From the NCBI GenBank assembly GCA_000349905.1, contig KB722742.1:736354-800353 (forward strand): a stretch of 64,000 nt of DNA, written 5' to 3'. A model generated the notes under the pieces. That model searched no databases and had not been told where the DNA came from. It saw only the letters and a program-made list of their open reading frames with translations. The stretch is from Volvariella volvacea V23. Lineage: Eukaryota > Basidiomycota > Agaricomycetes > Agaricales > Pluteaceae. The position numbers and the translations under genes were made by a program. Shown piece by piece: positions 11,269-22,800 of the stretch. Each line of letters opens with the position of its first letter. The stretch's first letter is position 1.

Positions 11269-14200
11269 ATGGACTCAAGTCCAACAGATCTCTATCTCCC
11301 CTCCTCATTCCCTTTCCCCATCAAAATAGCTTCCATCGACGCTCCTGCCTCTTCTCAAGTTGAGCGCGGAACACGTCTTCTCACTTACTCGTTTCGCTAC
11401 AAGTCGTCTGCTTCCGGTTCACAGCCAGAAACCCGTTTTGGTACATGGGATTCTGCAATTGAGGGCACAATCGACGCATGGAATGTCAAACCCGGAGATG
11501 TTATTTCGCGGCGGTCAGCCCAAGAGCAACCCGTTCTTACCGCCATCGAACCTTGCAAACATGGCATGCAGCTCGGTGGCCTCTGTGTCCTTTGCGGAAA
11601 GGACATGACCAAGTAAGATAATATTTGCTCAACTACTGGTATTCAGAACACAGAACGCCCATTTTACAGCATGGACTACACGGGTCCTTCGGATGCAGCT
11701 CGTGCATCCATACAAATGACACATTCTGCCTTTGGTCCGACAGTTTCATTGGAGGTGGCTCAACAGATCGAACAAGAAACGGCAGAACACCTCTTCAAGT
11801 CCCGGAAGTTGTCTCTAATAGTTGACCTCGACCAAACCATTGTTCACGCCACAGTTGATTCCACTGTGGGCGACTGGATAGCAGAGGGTGAGGCTTGGGA
11901 GGCCCGTCAAGCGGAAAGGGCGGCAAGAACAACCAAAAATGATGACGACGATGACTCCGACGACGACGAGAGCTCCTCAGACTCTGAGGACGAATGTAAC
12001 CCCAACTGGGAGGCTCTAAAGGATGTGAAGAAGTTCAAGTTGGATCCAGAATCCCTGGTCTCGCCCTCTATGCGAGGCTTTTCCAAGGCAAAAGGCAAGG
12101 CAAAGTTGATTGAAAGCGAGGGGTGCATATACTATATCAAGCCTCGGTACGACTCCTGCTTTACCGGCAAATTCTGTTTTGTTGATCCCCTACAGTCCTG
12201 GGTGGAAGGAGTTCTTGCAAGAGATGGCTAAAAAGTATGAGATGCATGTTTACACAATGGGTACTCGTGCATATGCAGAAGAAGTGTGTGCGGCGATCGA
12301 CCCGGATGGCAAGATCTTCGGGGGACGGTTGCTGAGTCGGGACGAGAGTGGAAGTATGTTTGAATAAATCGCTCCGTCAACCTCTATCTAATGGATCATC
12401 TAAGGTCTTACACAGAAGAGCCTTCAGCGGCTGTTTCCCTGTGATACTTCCATGGTTGTGATTATTGATGACCGCGCAGATGTCTGGGAGTGGAGCCCCA
12501 ACTTGATTAAGGTTATACCATGTTGGTCCTTCTCGTCTTGTGCTATTTCTTCAGACTGACCGCCTTAACAGACGAATTTTTTGTCGGAATTGGCGACATC
12601 AATTCTTCTTTCCTGCCCAAAGTTGACCCTATAACTGGACCCATTCATTCCCAGCCGCCCGCCGAAGCAAAAGATCCTCCAGATCTTAATGGCTCTGCTC
12701 CTGCTTCGGGTTCAGATTCACCTTCACCTACTCTAGTTGGTTCGCCGACTCCTTCACAGCCACTTGATTCGTCTGAGACTGAAGAGGACGCATTGGAAGC
12801 AAAAGTTACAGAGAATGTACTAGCTCTCGAAGCGCAGTTGGAGGAGCGTCCACTGGCGAAAATGCAAGAAGCCCTGGAGGCAGAAGAAGCTAATGCGGAG
12901 AATAACGAGGGTTCAACCGTACCCGGAGCTGCGAGCGCGACATCACCGAAGTTCGAGCTGTCCGGTTCATCCCCGGCACCAGCGAAATCTGTCCGGAAGC
13001 CCCTGCTCAAGAACGATGATTATGAATTGGAGCGAGTCGGAAAGGTTAGCAAATGAAAGCGCGCATATAGCACCATTGCTAACTATTTGTCTCAGCTACT
13101 GGACGAGGTTCACGAGAGATTCTTTACCCTTTACGACCAACATGCCAAGGCTTATAAAGCGTCAAAGCGTTTAAATAAAAAAGATGCATACCCCTTCGAT
13201 GTGACAGTAAGTGTTGCGCCTCGCCACCCCGGTCCCTCCAAGTGCTCACTGTCGATCAGCAAATAATACCACAGATACGAGCCAATGTCCTTTCCGGCGT
13301 TCACGTATTATTTTCTAGCGTAATACCACTAGATATCAAACCCGAATCCACAGAAATATGGCGTGTGGCACATATGTTTGGCGCAAAGTGCTATACGGAA
13401 CTAACGAATGAAATTACCCATGTGGTCGCAGCAAAGGTATCGCCAGATCAAAACCTGGGTTGCCTGTTCTCTTCAACTATACTGACGCGTTCTTGTGTTC
13501 TTTTGTAGCGTGGTACGGTAAAAGTAGACGCGGCTCGCAAACGAGGGGGAATCAAAATAGTGTGGCTGGCCTGGTTTAATGATTCCATCGCTCTTTGGGC
13601 ACGACAAGACGAGACCCCGTATTTATTAGATGAACCACCTACAATCACTCCTGCCCCTTCGAGCTCAAGTTCAGCTGCCCCTCCGGAACCTAATGCCGAG
13701 GAAGAAAACGACGAAGCAGATGTTGATGATTCACTAGTGGAGGCGCCTACACTTGACCTTGGTGATATCAACTGGAATGACATTAATGATGAAGTCGAGG
13801 CAGCCATGAATGAGAGTGATGATGACGATACACGGAGTGAAAGAAGTGTTACCAGAAGTGCGAATATATCAGAGGATGAATGGATTTCAGAGGACACCAG
13901 CCGCACGCATAGGTTAGCCGGCTTCTTGATCCTCAATGCGAATCACGGTTTACTGACCTTTTTTCCTATAACACCCGCCTCGTAGCTTAAATGGCACACC
14001 GAGAGGCAGCCGTAAGCGCTTACGTAGCGTAACGCCTTCCGAATCACTAAACAATGCAGAAGAAGATACTCTACGGTCCCCGCTCGCGAAACGGAAGAAG
14101 CTTGCGCTCAGTAGATCAGGGTCTTCTCGACTGAAAGACTCCATTAGTGCCAATGACCTCCATGAGAGCTCTGAGGTATATGGACTCGGTCTTGATGAAA

Positions 14201-14358
14201 AGGAATCTGATTATGATCCGGTATTGGCAAAGGCAAGAGTGGCTTCCTGGTCCACGGGTGCTAGAGATGATGATATGGAAGACACGGGCGATGAGTCAGG
14301 TGATGAGTTTGACGACGAGGACTTTCTGGCGGGAGAGTTGGAAGAGGAATGGGGATAG
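11269..14358 (+). CDS. FCP1: RNA polymerase II CTD phosphatase FCP1
   Basis: FCP1 removes phosphate, mainly from Ser2, on the heptad-repeat tail of RNA polymerase II in the nucleus so that the polymerase can be recycled. The N-terminal exon (MDSSPTDLYLP) has a cysteine-bearing CKHG...LCVLCGKD segment. The catalytic FCPH domain starts with VDLDQTIVHATVD at about 11821 (the DxDxT motif, first Asp as nucleophile), continues through MYTMGTRAYAEEV-like sequence near 12260, and ends around IIDDRADVWEWSPN near 12460. An acidic D/S insert near 11941-12000 sits within the domain. A long Ser/Pro/Glu-rich linker follows. A BRCT domain (VLSGVHVLFSS ... ITHVVAAK) spans about 13275-13435. The acidic tail ends EEEWG, as expected for the region that contacts TFIIF. 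Several 50-60 nt introns are present. Confidence 0.92.
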
Positions 14359-14592
14359 CCCGCATTTCACCTTTCTAGTTTTCCTCCTGTTCTGCTCTCC
14401 CTCTCGCTTCCGGCTTTATCTGTGTTTTTTTGATTTTTTATCGCAAGTTCATTGTATATTTGTCTGCAGTAGCGTTAGCCAAGCTCATTGTAATAACTGT
14501 AGTGAACAATAGGGTAGGGACTCTGCTCGGGCGTTGGGGAATGGCGGTCTCATCGAGAAAAGGCGGACTGGGGAGTCATTAGAATTGACACA

Positions 14593-15528
14593 CTATCGAG
14601 AGCCGAGCGACTTGGCCCACGATAAAAGACCATTCTTTCTGCTCTTCTCCTTTGGTTGCCTGCCCTCACCCTTTTCTAACTCTTTGCAATAGAATTTCCA
14701 CAACTTCCGAACCGGCCTCCCTGTGAGCTCTTTGAACATTCGTCTATGGTATTGTCTATCCCTCATCGCGAGGTTGAGTTCCTGTATCGTTCCTTGTCCA
14801 TAACGTCGTTCCAGCCAGTCCAGGAAATAAGCTGTTGTTTGGTATCCAACGTCCCACTTGTCTCCTGCGGTACGTGTCCAGTGGGGCGGTTCTAACCTGG
14901 CATTCAGGCGAACAAAATCTGGTCGTGTGCGTGGCATCGTGTTAACCAAGGTTGTTTATGATGACATGCTCAGCGCTTACCCGCTATGCCTTCAATCAAA
15001 CCCCCAGGACAGGTGCCACATGCATTGTACTGGTAACAATGTACTACCTCGTGGACGAGAACACCTCTGATCTCATCCTGAGCTCTCGACTCTGATTTCT
15101 TGATGTAATCTAAAGAGAAATGTATCTCCTTTGCTTCACGGCTTCCAGTAGTGTGTGCCACCCCACCCATCGGCCTGAGGATGAGCATGATGGACCTCAC
15201 ACTGCGGTCGCATCCGCAACACAAAGGCCATCGCTAAGGGATGAGCACAAACGTCTTTCAGAATTCACTTGGTGAGCGCTCACTGTCGAGGTACAGTCTC
15301 GAACGAATACAGCTGCTCAAAGCTCTCCAACACGGCAACCTTGAGCACTTCCACGGGATCAACTGCCTTTCGGAACACTTCATAGCCAGGATGCTCTAAA
15401 TCATCTACGCGAAGACCCAGTCTCGGCATTGGCCATGATGGCTCGGGAGCGGGCACTGGGCGAATGTAATAGGGTGCATATCCAGGTCGAAATTGTGGCG
15501 GTGAGAGGAGAGGAGCCATGTAGTCCAT
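14593..15528 (-). CDS. BSP-type (plant basic secretory protein) peptidase-like
   Basis: The product belongs to the 'peptidase of plants and bacteria' family (PF04450), predicted zinc metallopeptidases. The HEVVHCYQ segment near 15030-15056 supplies an HExxH zinc site. The downstream CPGGLIEGIADFVRLNA motif, spliced across an intron between about 14930 and 14985, and the PHW motif are diagnostic of the family. The C-terminus is very basic. The start chosen is MDYMAPLLSPP at 15528, although the frame is open upstream to 15627. No hydrophobic signal peptide is visible, so the fungal copy may be intracellular despite the family name. An intron near 15225-15285 separates the N-terminal exon from the catalytic part. 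It converges with FCP1. Confidence 0.78.
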
Positions 15529-16141
15529 TACATTATTGTGCAACGCTGATACATCGCCTGCATTTCGGGATGAACAAACACGGGCCCGGGTTAACCCCCT
15601 GTGCTCCGTTGCTGGACCCCTATTCAACCATCCGAGTCGGACTGGTGGTTATAAGGGTACATGTACATTTTGAGGACCGTCCCTGACGGCTTGTGGGTCA
15701 AAAATTTTCTGACGTTACCAGGTAGAAGCTATCGCACATCTGCTACATGTGTCAGACAAGTAACCGTCAAGATTTGGCGAATATCTAGGCGCCTTGTCAA
15801 TCGTGGTGACAACAGGTGCGCTACTATGTGGGTTGGCAGTACATCGTTTTGATTGACATTTACTATACTATACTGACAGAGTAAATAATAATAGTCATTA
15901 TAATAGCAGAGCACTGTACAAAGCACGTACTTTAGCCGGTTTCGTATCCATGATCTATGAATTACGGCGTGTACAGACAAAGCAGCCGCGAGTGCAGAGC
16001 GACTGATCGGGTATATGACATTTTGGTTTTACATATATAGCAATATCATGAAGCGTGTTCTGGTTGCGATTGAGAATGCGGTTGCAAAAGCAAAGTTGAA
16101 CATACCCAACGAGAATGAATCGTGGTGTGGTGCAGGTGACA
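15529..16141. other. Intergenic, no gene seen
   Basis: AT-rich spacer between the BSP-like gene start and the bHLH gene end. It would contain the BSP promoter and the bHLH 3' region. No RNA gene or repeat was recognised. Confidence 0.5.
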
Positions 16142-16933
16142 TCAAGGGTGCTGAATACCAGCAGCAGCTTCGAGTCGGTATACTTCGTCTCGCAAAGCGT
16201 TCCGACCCTCTTCTAGCCAGCGGCAGTATTCTACCGCACGGAACAACACTCCGCTCTTCCCCTTGCTCTGACCTTTATTTCGACTGCCGCTGCCTTTGGG
16301 TCGGCCACGGGTGGGCATCCCGATGGCCGGAGCGGAACCGGCAGGGGTAAGCAAGGCGATTAACTGTGCGTAACCATCACGAATGGCGTTCCGTCGTTTT
16401 TGCTCTGACATAATGTGGTTCAGTCGCTTCTGAGGGGTTGAGAGAAGGGGCTTTGAGCGGGGCGCTGAAGATGCGGAGCGCTCGTTGCTCTTTGGCGGTG
16501 GGGTGGTTGCAGCACTGTCCGAGGCAAGACTCCGAGGCTGACTGGCAGTCCGCGACTCCGACTCGGTAGCAGCTTCGTCTATCGTGGGAGGAATATGGAC
16601 GGCTGCTCGTAAAGACATGTTGTTTCGAGCATTTTGCTTTGGGCGCGTGGAGGTAGATGGCTCCGGTGCTGTTTGGAGGTGAGGATTGGAGTAGGGGGCG
16701 AGGGGATTAGGCACATAGGACTCGAGTCCCGACTTTGGTGGATCAAGATCGAAATTGAAAGATCCAAAGTTGTCCAGAAAGCCCAGGAGATCAGTCGTCT
16801 CTGAGGGAGAGAAGAGGTCTGCAGATGATGGCAGCGGGGGTGGGTTTGGGAAGAGATTAGATAAGGAGGGATCGTAGGTGAACTCGAAGTCCTGGAACGG
16901 AGCTGGGGGCTGGGGGACGTTGTCGTTGGACAT
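16142..16933 (-). CDS. bHLH transcription factor
   Basis: This single-exon gene of 263 residues encodes a nuclear regulator that should bind E-boxes as a dimer. The N-terminal 160 residues are disordered and rich in Pro, Ser and acidic residues, typical of an activation region. The basic region (KRLNHIMSEQKRRNAI, about residues 168-185) carries the H-x3-E-x2-RR pattern that reads CANNTG sites. Helix 1 (YAQLIALL), an unusually long Gly/Lys/Arg-rich loop (about 30 residues) and helix 2 (VLFRAVEYCRWLEEGRNAL), which runs into a short leucine-rich extension, complete the domain. It is head-to-head with a small Zn-cluster gene 213 bp away. Confidence 0.88.
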   Translation of the reverse strand: MSNDNVPQPPAPFQDFEFTYDPSLSNLFPNPPPLPSSADLFSPSETTDLLGFLDNFGSFNFDLDPPKSGLESYVPNPLAPYSNPHLQTAPEPSTSTRPKQNARNNMSLRAAVHIPPTIDEAATESESRTASQPRSLASDSAATTPPPKSNERSASSAPRSKPLLSTPQKRLNHIMSEQKRRNAIRDGYAQLIALLTPAGSAPAIGMPTRGRPKGSGSRNKGQSKGKSGVLFRAVEYCRWLEEGRNALRDEVYRLEAAAGIQHP

Positions 16934-17146
16934 GGTGGATGCGGACTAAGATAGGGGAAGAAGGCGAAGATTTGCTATGGCATTGAAGGTCGCCAAGTTG
17001 CTTTAGAGGCTCTGCAAAGGTGGATGTCCGCCCGGGTTTCGGAAGGGGGATAGCCGGGGGATGGGAAAATGTTAGATAATGGGGTGGGTCCTGCCGACGC
17101 CCGTTCTTACGGACCTGCCCGCAATTGCGCCTCCGTCCTCCCAGAC
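16934..17146. promoter_or_regulatory. Shared spacer between two transcription-factor genes
   Basis: This 213 bp separates the start codons of the bHLH and small Zn-cluster genes, so the two promoters probably overlap. An in-frame upstream ATG for the Zn-cluster gene at 17069 falls inside it. Confidence 0.45.
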
Positions 17147-17939
17147 ATGTCGGCCCTCACCACAGACGAACCGGCCCAGGATGCGCCGCCTTCGATCGAC
17201 ACCCAGCAGCTCCAGCTCCAGCAGCAACACCCTCAGCAGGACGTCAATGTCCAGCCCTTGTCTGCCCCTCCGCCCCCTCCGCCTGAGCCAGGCCGCAAAC
17301 GTACGACCGTTTCTCCCCTCGCCCTTTTCTTCGGCTCCTGACTGCTTTTGATCCCTAGCCAAAGCACCGTCCGTCCGTCGAGCCTGTGTAGCGTGTCACA
17401 CTGGCAAGACTCGGTGCAGTGAAGTCCTTCCGTGTCAGGTCAGTTGCTTTCCCATCCGGTTTGGTCCCGTCAATGCCTCATCCATCATTTCCATTAGAGC
17501 TGTCTGAAAAGAGGCTTGGGGGCTACCTGCGCCTATCCCGACCCAGAGGCCCAAGACCATCAGAACCATCACACCCCGGGTTCGTGTTTATCGCCTGCAT
17601 CACCTGCGCCCGCTGACAGTCTGTCCCTTAGCGCCTGCTGTGACTACATTCGCACCGCCTCCCATGTATGCCCTGCAAGGCGCCCCTAACCTCTCTCACC
17701 AGCAGTACTATGACTACAACGGGCCGTTCACGGGTGCTTCCACCTCAACGTTCCGACCCAACAAACGGCCGCGGGCGCTGACTGAAGAGGAAGCCGCAGC
17801 CATCACACGCAACTTTAGTCGCGGTGATTTCTATGTTGGGAGCAGTGCCCCTGTGCGCATCGACCCGCGGCTGCCCGTCCGTTTGACGCTCGGGGAGGGG
17901 GATCAGGTCCACTTCTCTGTTGGAGAGACTCTGGTCTGA
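17147..17939 (+). CDS. Small Zn(II)2Cys6 DNA-binding protein
   Basis: Four exons (17147-17300, 17359-17438, 17498-17579, 17632-17939) total 624 nt and give 207 residues. Splicing rebuilds a full zinc cluster, CVACHTGKTRC then CQSCLKRGLGATC, with spacing CX2CX6CX5CX2CX8C. The N-terminus is rich in Gln and Pro. The C-terminal exon has a basic KRPR stretch and a short conserved-looking end (RLTLGEGDQVHFSVGETLV). The fungal-specific middle domain found in most Zn-cluster regulators is absent. The third intron uses a non-consensus GTTCGT donor; without it the frame closes soon after the cluster. An in-frame ATG at 17069 would add 26 residues. It is probably a nuclear regulator, target unknown. Confidence 0.75.
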
Positions 17940-18296
17940 TGGAATCGGCTTCTGATGCGCTTTTCCTTTCATTCCTTCTGTCATCTATGTAATGTAGTAT
18001 TTTTTTGTGTGCTTTAGGTTTCACCTTTCTTGTATATTATAGAGCCATTCCGGCAGATACCCACTTCTGGCCATGGAAGATCGTCCCGCGTGTTCACTCC
18101 CAATGCGAGCATTTACGGGTAAATTGCTTGGTAAATCGAGGACCCTCGCGACTTGCCGATCACAGCAGATAGCCGGGGTCTAACACACCTGTGACCCTAT
18201 TCAATTGTTGCCACTAATGAGCGCACAACATCTACAGCATTCTTTTCTTCGCTTTTTGTATCATACTTCCTGCTTGTCGTCACGATTGCCGCCACG
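17940..18296. other. Intergenic, no gene seen
   Basis: This 357 bp between two genes on the same strand should contain the 3' region of the Zn-cluster gene and the promoter of the next gene. A T-rich run near 18000 could be part of a polyadenylation region. Nothing else was recognised. Confidence 0.45.
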
Positions 18297-19424
18297 ATGC
18301 TCACCGCTAGACGCCCGCAGCAGGCCCACCCAATATATGCACCTACGGGGGCTTATTTTTGCCCCCCACTCGAGCTTGCATTGTCCCCCTACGACACACA
18401 CCACACTCTCGAATACTTCAGCAGTCTATCCCTCATACACGCCATGTCCAACTCTCTGAGCGATTATTTCACGTTCTTGGAGGTTTCTAATGACGCCACC
18501 ACCCCTCCTCCACCATCACCGCCTGCTTCTAGTTCACGTTTCTCCTCCCCGGATTCGTCGTGCTCTTCAAAAAAGAGACATAGGGAGCTCGAAGATGATG
18601 ATTACGGCTTCGATGCCTATCCCGTTGTTTCGACCGAAGAACTTGAGGGCGCCAATTACGACCAAGACGATGATCTCCCTTCACCAAGAAAGCGAACGAG
18701 ATTACGCCACACTCTGCACCAGTATTCACACATTAACGAGTTCGGGCAGGGGCAGAGTGTGCTTCAGTATTATAGCAAAACCGGCTGCATCCTGCTCTCA
18801 GCATCGGAATACCATTATCACCCCATACCCCATGAATACGACTCCATTAGCGACCTACGAGATATCCCACTTCCATTTACGCTTACAAGCCAAGATCGGT
18901 CATCCGCTCCAAGGTCTCCAGACGTCGTCTGGAACGACCTCCCCCCGAATGGGCCACCTGGAGCAGCGAGGGACACGGAACAGGAAACGAACATGCCACA
19001 GGAGGGTGGACAGCAGCAGCTACTCCACGAGGAAGGTGTCAATGTACCCTCTGATCAAGAAGAGGCCATTGACGCGCGTGAACAAGCGCCTATCCCGGGT
19101 CCAATTCTTTCAGACGGGTTCTACACGCCTGCTGCCACCCCCTTGTCGTATGTTGCTGATCGAGAAGATTCGGTCACGGCTTCCGAGGACAGCGATGATG
19201 ACGCCAGCCCAAGCGCTGGTACCAACACCACAGCCGTTGATGTCTTCCCGAGTCCCCCTGCTTCCCAAAATAGCATCCAGCAAGCCAAAAATGACGACGA
19301 CGAAGACGATTTACTCAAAGACCTTCCCATCATTGTGTCATACGCAAAAATTAGGGCTATCCTTGATATGTATCCGCATGCTTGTATCACCTATGTCCCT
19401 CGCAAGACCAACCGACGTCGCTAG
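18297..19424 (+). CDS. Orphan disordered protein, function unknown
   Basis: A single uninterrupted frame of 375 residues. I do not recognise a family. The N-terminal third is rich in Pro and Ser. Two basic clusters (SKKRHRE and PRKRTRLR, around residues 90 and 130) look like nuclear localisation signals. A Tyr/His-rich segment (QYSHINEFGQGQSVLQYYSKTG) follows. The second half has long acidic Asp/Glu/Ser runs, and the end is short and basic (PRKTNRRR) after a hydrophobic patch (LPIIVSYAKIRAIL). A second in-frame ATG at 18444 (MSNSLSDYF) is an alternative start. The single exon is unusual for this window. Nuclear location is an inference from the basic clusters only. Confidence 0.6.
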   Translation: MLTARRPQQAHPIYAPTGAYFCPPLELALSPYDTHHTLEYFSSLSLIHAMSNSLSDYFTFLEVSNDATTPPPPSPPASSSRFSSPDSSCSSKKRHRELEDDDYGFDAYPVVSTEELEGANYDQDDDLPSPRKRTRLRHTLHQYSHINEFGQGQSVLQYYSKTGCILLSASEYHYHPIPHEYDSISDLRDIPLPFTLTSQDRSSAPRSPDVVWNDLPPNGPPGAARDTEQETNMPQEGGQQQLLHEEGVNVPSDQEEAIDAREQAPIPGPILSDGFYTPAATPLSYVADREDSVTASEDSDDDASPSAGTNTTAVDVFPSPPASQNSIQQAKNDDDEDDLLKDLPIIVSYAKIRAILDMYPHACITYVPRKTNRRR

Positions 19425-19826
19425 ACCCGTCTCCCATCCCATTCCTACACCAGAGGATATCTTTGTTTTCATTTTCCTTTGGAAAGCCGCTGTACTATTT
19501 AAAAGCGTCATCTACATCCACGGTGCTGCAATTTTTGTTATGGACCTTGATTTCCCATTTGCTCTTGGACGTCTGCCCTCCCATTCCATTGCTCTTGCTA
19601 TCGTACATCATGTGTTTCGTATTGTCGCTATTTCGATGTTTCTGTACCTTAGAATCCTAGTGCTAAACCAACGTGTTTTCGAATAGAACCATTTGGCTTT
19701 AGGTTGCAGATGTCTTGCCAAGTCGGGCAACCAAAGATACGGTATCGCATCCGGGAAATTAGATTCATAGCATATTTCACATTACTTCTCCTAGCATACG
19801 TACGAAAATTCCATCCGCCAGCGGCA
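19425..19826. other. Convergent intergenic spacer
   Basis: Both neighbours end here (stops at 19424 and 19827), so this holds two 3' regions. A frame continuing through it on the plus strand is an out-of-frame shadow of the orphan gene. Confidence 0.5.
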
Positions 19827-22800
19827 CTAGTCCTTACCAAACATAATCTTCAGGTTTTCGATGCTCTCTGTATCGCCCTTCTTTCCGCTTGCGCCACGGA
19901 AGGCTTCCTTGACAATGGCAGTCTTGCGTTGCTGTATTTTAAGAATGCGACCTTCGATAGTGTTGTTAATCTGAAGGAATGGTGAAAGAACCGGTTGTCA
20001 ATCGAAGGGCGAATATGGAGACATGGTCGCACTTACGATGAACTGCCAAACATGAACCTTCTTTTCTTGTCCGATTCGATGGACTCTATCGATAGCTACA
20101 TGGTCTTAGCACGTGTATACTCGCATAGGGACGCAATCACGGACCTTGATGCTCGACCGCAGCATTCCACCAGCAATCCATCTAGGGCTGTCAGCACGGA
20201 GAGCCAAAAATAAGCGTGATTAACTCACCATGAAAACGTAATTTGCGTTCGTCAACTATGAGGAGGAAAGGTAAAAGTTTAAGTTGAGCTAAATGAATGA
20301 AGGGAAACACATACATTCAACCCTACTCCACCAGCCTTCAGACTCACGATCATCACTTTTGGCTTGTTTGAATCTGCCTTGAACTCCGATACAGCTATAT
20401 TTCGCTTCTTAACGTTCATCGTCCCATCAAATCGATACTGATCATACTGTTCCCTTTCCAATACAACTTGAATAAGATCCAGGAAGCTAGTGAATTGAGA
20501 AAAGACAACTGCGCGGAAGCACGGATCCTGGTCCCGTAATTGACCTGTTCCAGAGGGGTTAGAGCCTAGGGGGATGCAACATGATATGAAACGCACGAAG
20601 GTGCTTGACAAGAGCATCAAGTTTAGTGGATGATCTGAAGTCATTTTTGCGTAGGACGACCTGCGGCTCTTGACCCTCCGCTTGACCATTCATGCGCATT
20701 ATCTCGACCAATTGATCCTCCTGCCCTAGATATGTAAGTTTCTCTAGAGGCACAAACGAACTTCTAGGACAAACCTCAACCGGTCCCATATTACAAGTTG
20801 GGCACCGCGCCTCCTCGTCCTTCTCTTGACAGGTCATTATGAATGCCTGTATACAATCCTTACAACTAGGGCGTTATCAGTTCAATATGTGACTTGCAGC
20901 GTGATCAAGGACAGACCATTGATGGAGACATTTGGGCAGTAGCATTGGCGTCTCCATTACATCGAAGCACACAGGACACTCTGACGTAATCCCCTCCTCG
21001 GTCTTGAGCTTGCTTAGCACGCCTTCGACGTAGGCACTGGACACTTTCTCCGCAGGATTCTGCGTCGTGTCAGAGTCCTCACCCCCGGTGAAACGCGCTA
21101 CGAGGTCGTTGATGTCTTCTGTTTCCAAATTATCTTTCAGGGAACTGTCACCATTGCCCAGAACAAGGCTTGGGTGCAATACGACGCGCCGCAGCCTTAG
21201 AAATCAGAAGACTTGAGTTTGTGTTGGTTGGAAAGTAAGACCTAGCTCAGCAACCAGATTATGTCGGACTTCCTAGATCATTTGTGGTGGAACTTAATTC
21301 CTAGGGGACCCAACCTAACCTAGTTCCTGAGCAGGACTAGGGGGTGTGCTTACCGCATCAGCTTGGCTAATAGGTGTGTGTAGTTTTTGCTGATTAGACC
21401 TTCTGCATCCAACTGATCGAAATCCCGTTTGACAGATGTATAGATAGAGTCGTAGATCTTCCTTTCGAGTGGTGTGAACTCTAGGTGTTCCACTACCACC
21501 TACGAGCAATGTTAGATATAAGCAACGCCACAAGCCTTCTTTACCCACCTCCTTTGGGGGTAACTCCACGATTCGCTTGCCATCCGTATCCAGCATATTC
21601 TTTTCACGACGTAGCAAGATGCTTTCGAGGATGATTTGAACAACCTCGATGGCCTTGGGATCTCTTGCTAAGAATGGTAGAGTAATAAACCTGAATCCTA
21701 GGAATTAGGCATGGGACACATGTTTTGGCTTCACTTACGATCGGAAGAAGGCAAAATCGGACCAAGGTTTGAATCGGAGGAATTTACTGTAGTAAATTCA
21801 GAATTCACCTCCACCATGAATCTCCCGACACTTACAGCAATGAATATAAGTCCTCCAGCCTATTCACAATGGGTGTGCCTTGAGGAACATCAGTAGATAT
21901 GAGTGGCAAGAACAACATTCACCTTACCCGTCACGGCCCATCGTCGTCTAGCCTGGAGAGCATACACTGCTTTCGCGGTTTTACTGGTCCTCGATTTACA
22001 CGAATGGGCCTCATCGAGAACCACCCTCAGCCACTCAACTGTATGTAATATGAGCCAATAAGGTGTGAATGACAAAGAAAACCTTACCATCGAATAGAGA
22101 CGATCGTCCAAAATGTGATCTCTCCGTTTTGGCATGCTCAGAAGCCAGGGTGCCATAGGAAGTAATCACAATCTTAATAGGCTTAGTTTGGCTATCAGTG
22201 TCTTCTGCGTCTGCAAGGAGGGTATCAAGATCTCCCCGGTTTTGTCCGTGCCAGACTAGAATTTCAGTTGAACCTGGTCGGCTGGACCTCTGAAGTTCTT
22301 CGGCCCATTGAGTAAGAAGGGAAGTGGGCGCAACGATAAGTGTCGCTGATGGTGATTGTTTGGCCTTCAGTTGACCGGCCACTGGGCGGAATGCATTGTT
22401 CAACTTGATCTGGCGTGGTTTCTGAGGATGGCCGACTTTGCTTCCTTCTTGCATTTCCGGTTCGTTAGGGTTGCTCGTCTGTATTAATGCGGACACCATT
22501 ATTGTTTTGCCCATGCCCACTGAATATGTTCCCGATCAGTTAGGATCTACTGATCATAAGATCGACCACTTACTTTCTGAGTAAGAACAGTAAGTCAGCA
22601 AATTCGTCATTTAAGTTAACGAAAAGATATATCTGGTCTTCTCACCATCTCTATAGCTCCTGTCAGTAAATGATTACTGTATCTGTAGATACGTAAAACA
22701 TACGCTAAGATCCCCCCACGGCAATTCCTCTCAGCTTTGGGGAACTCAAGGCTCAGCTCGCCTGAATATGGGTTGAAGTAGAAATATCTTTCGTCTGAAG

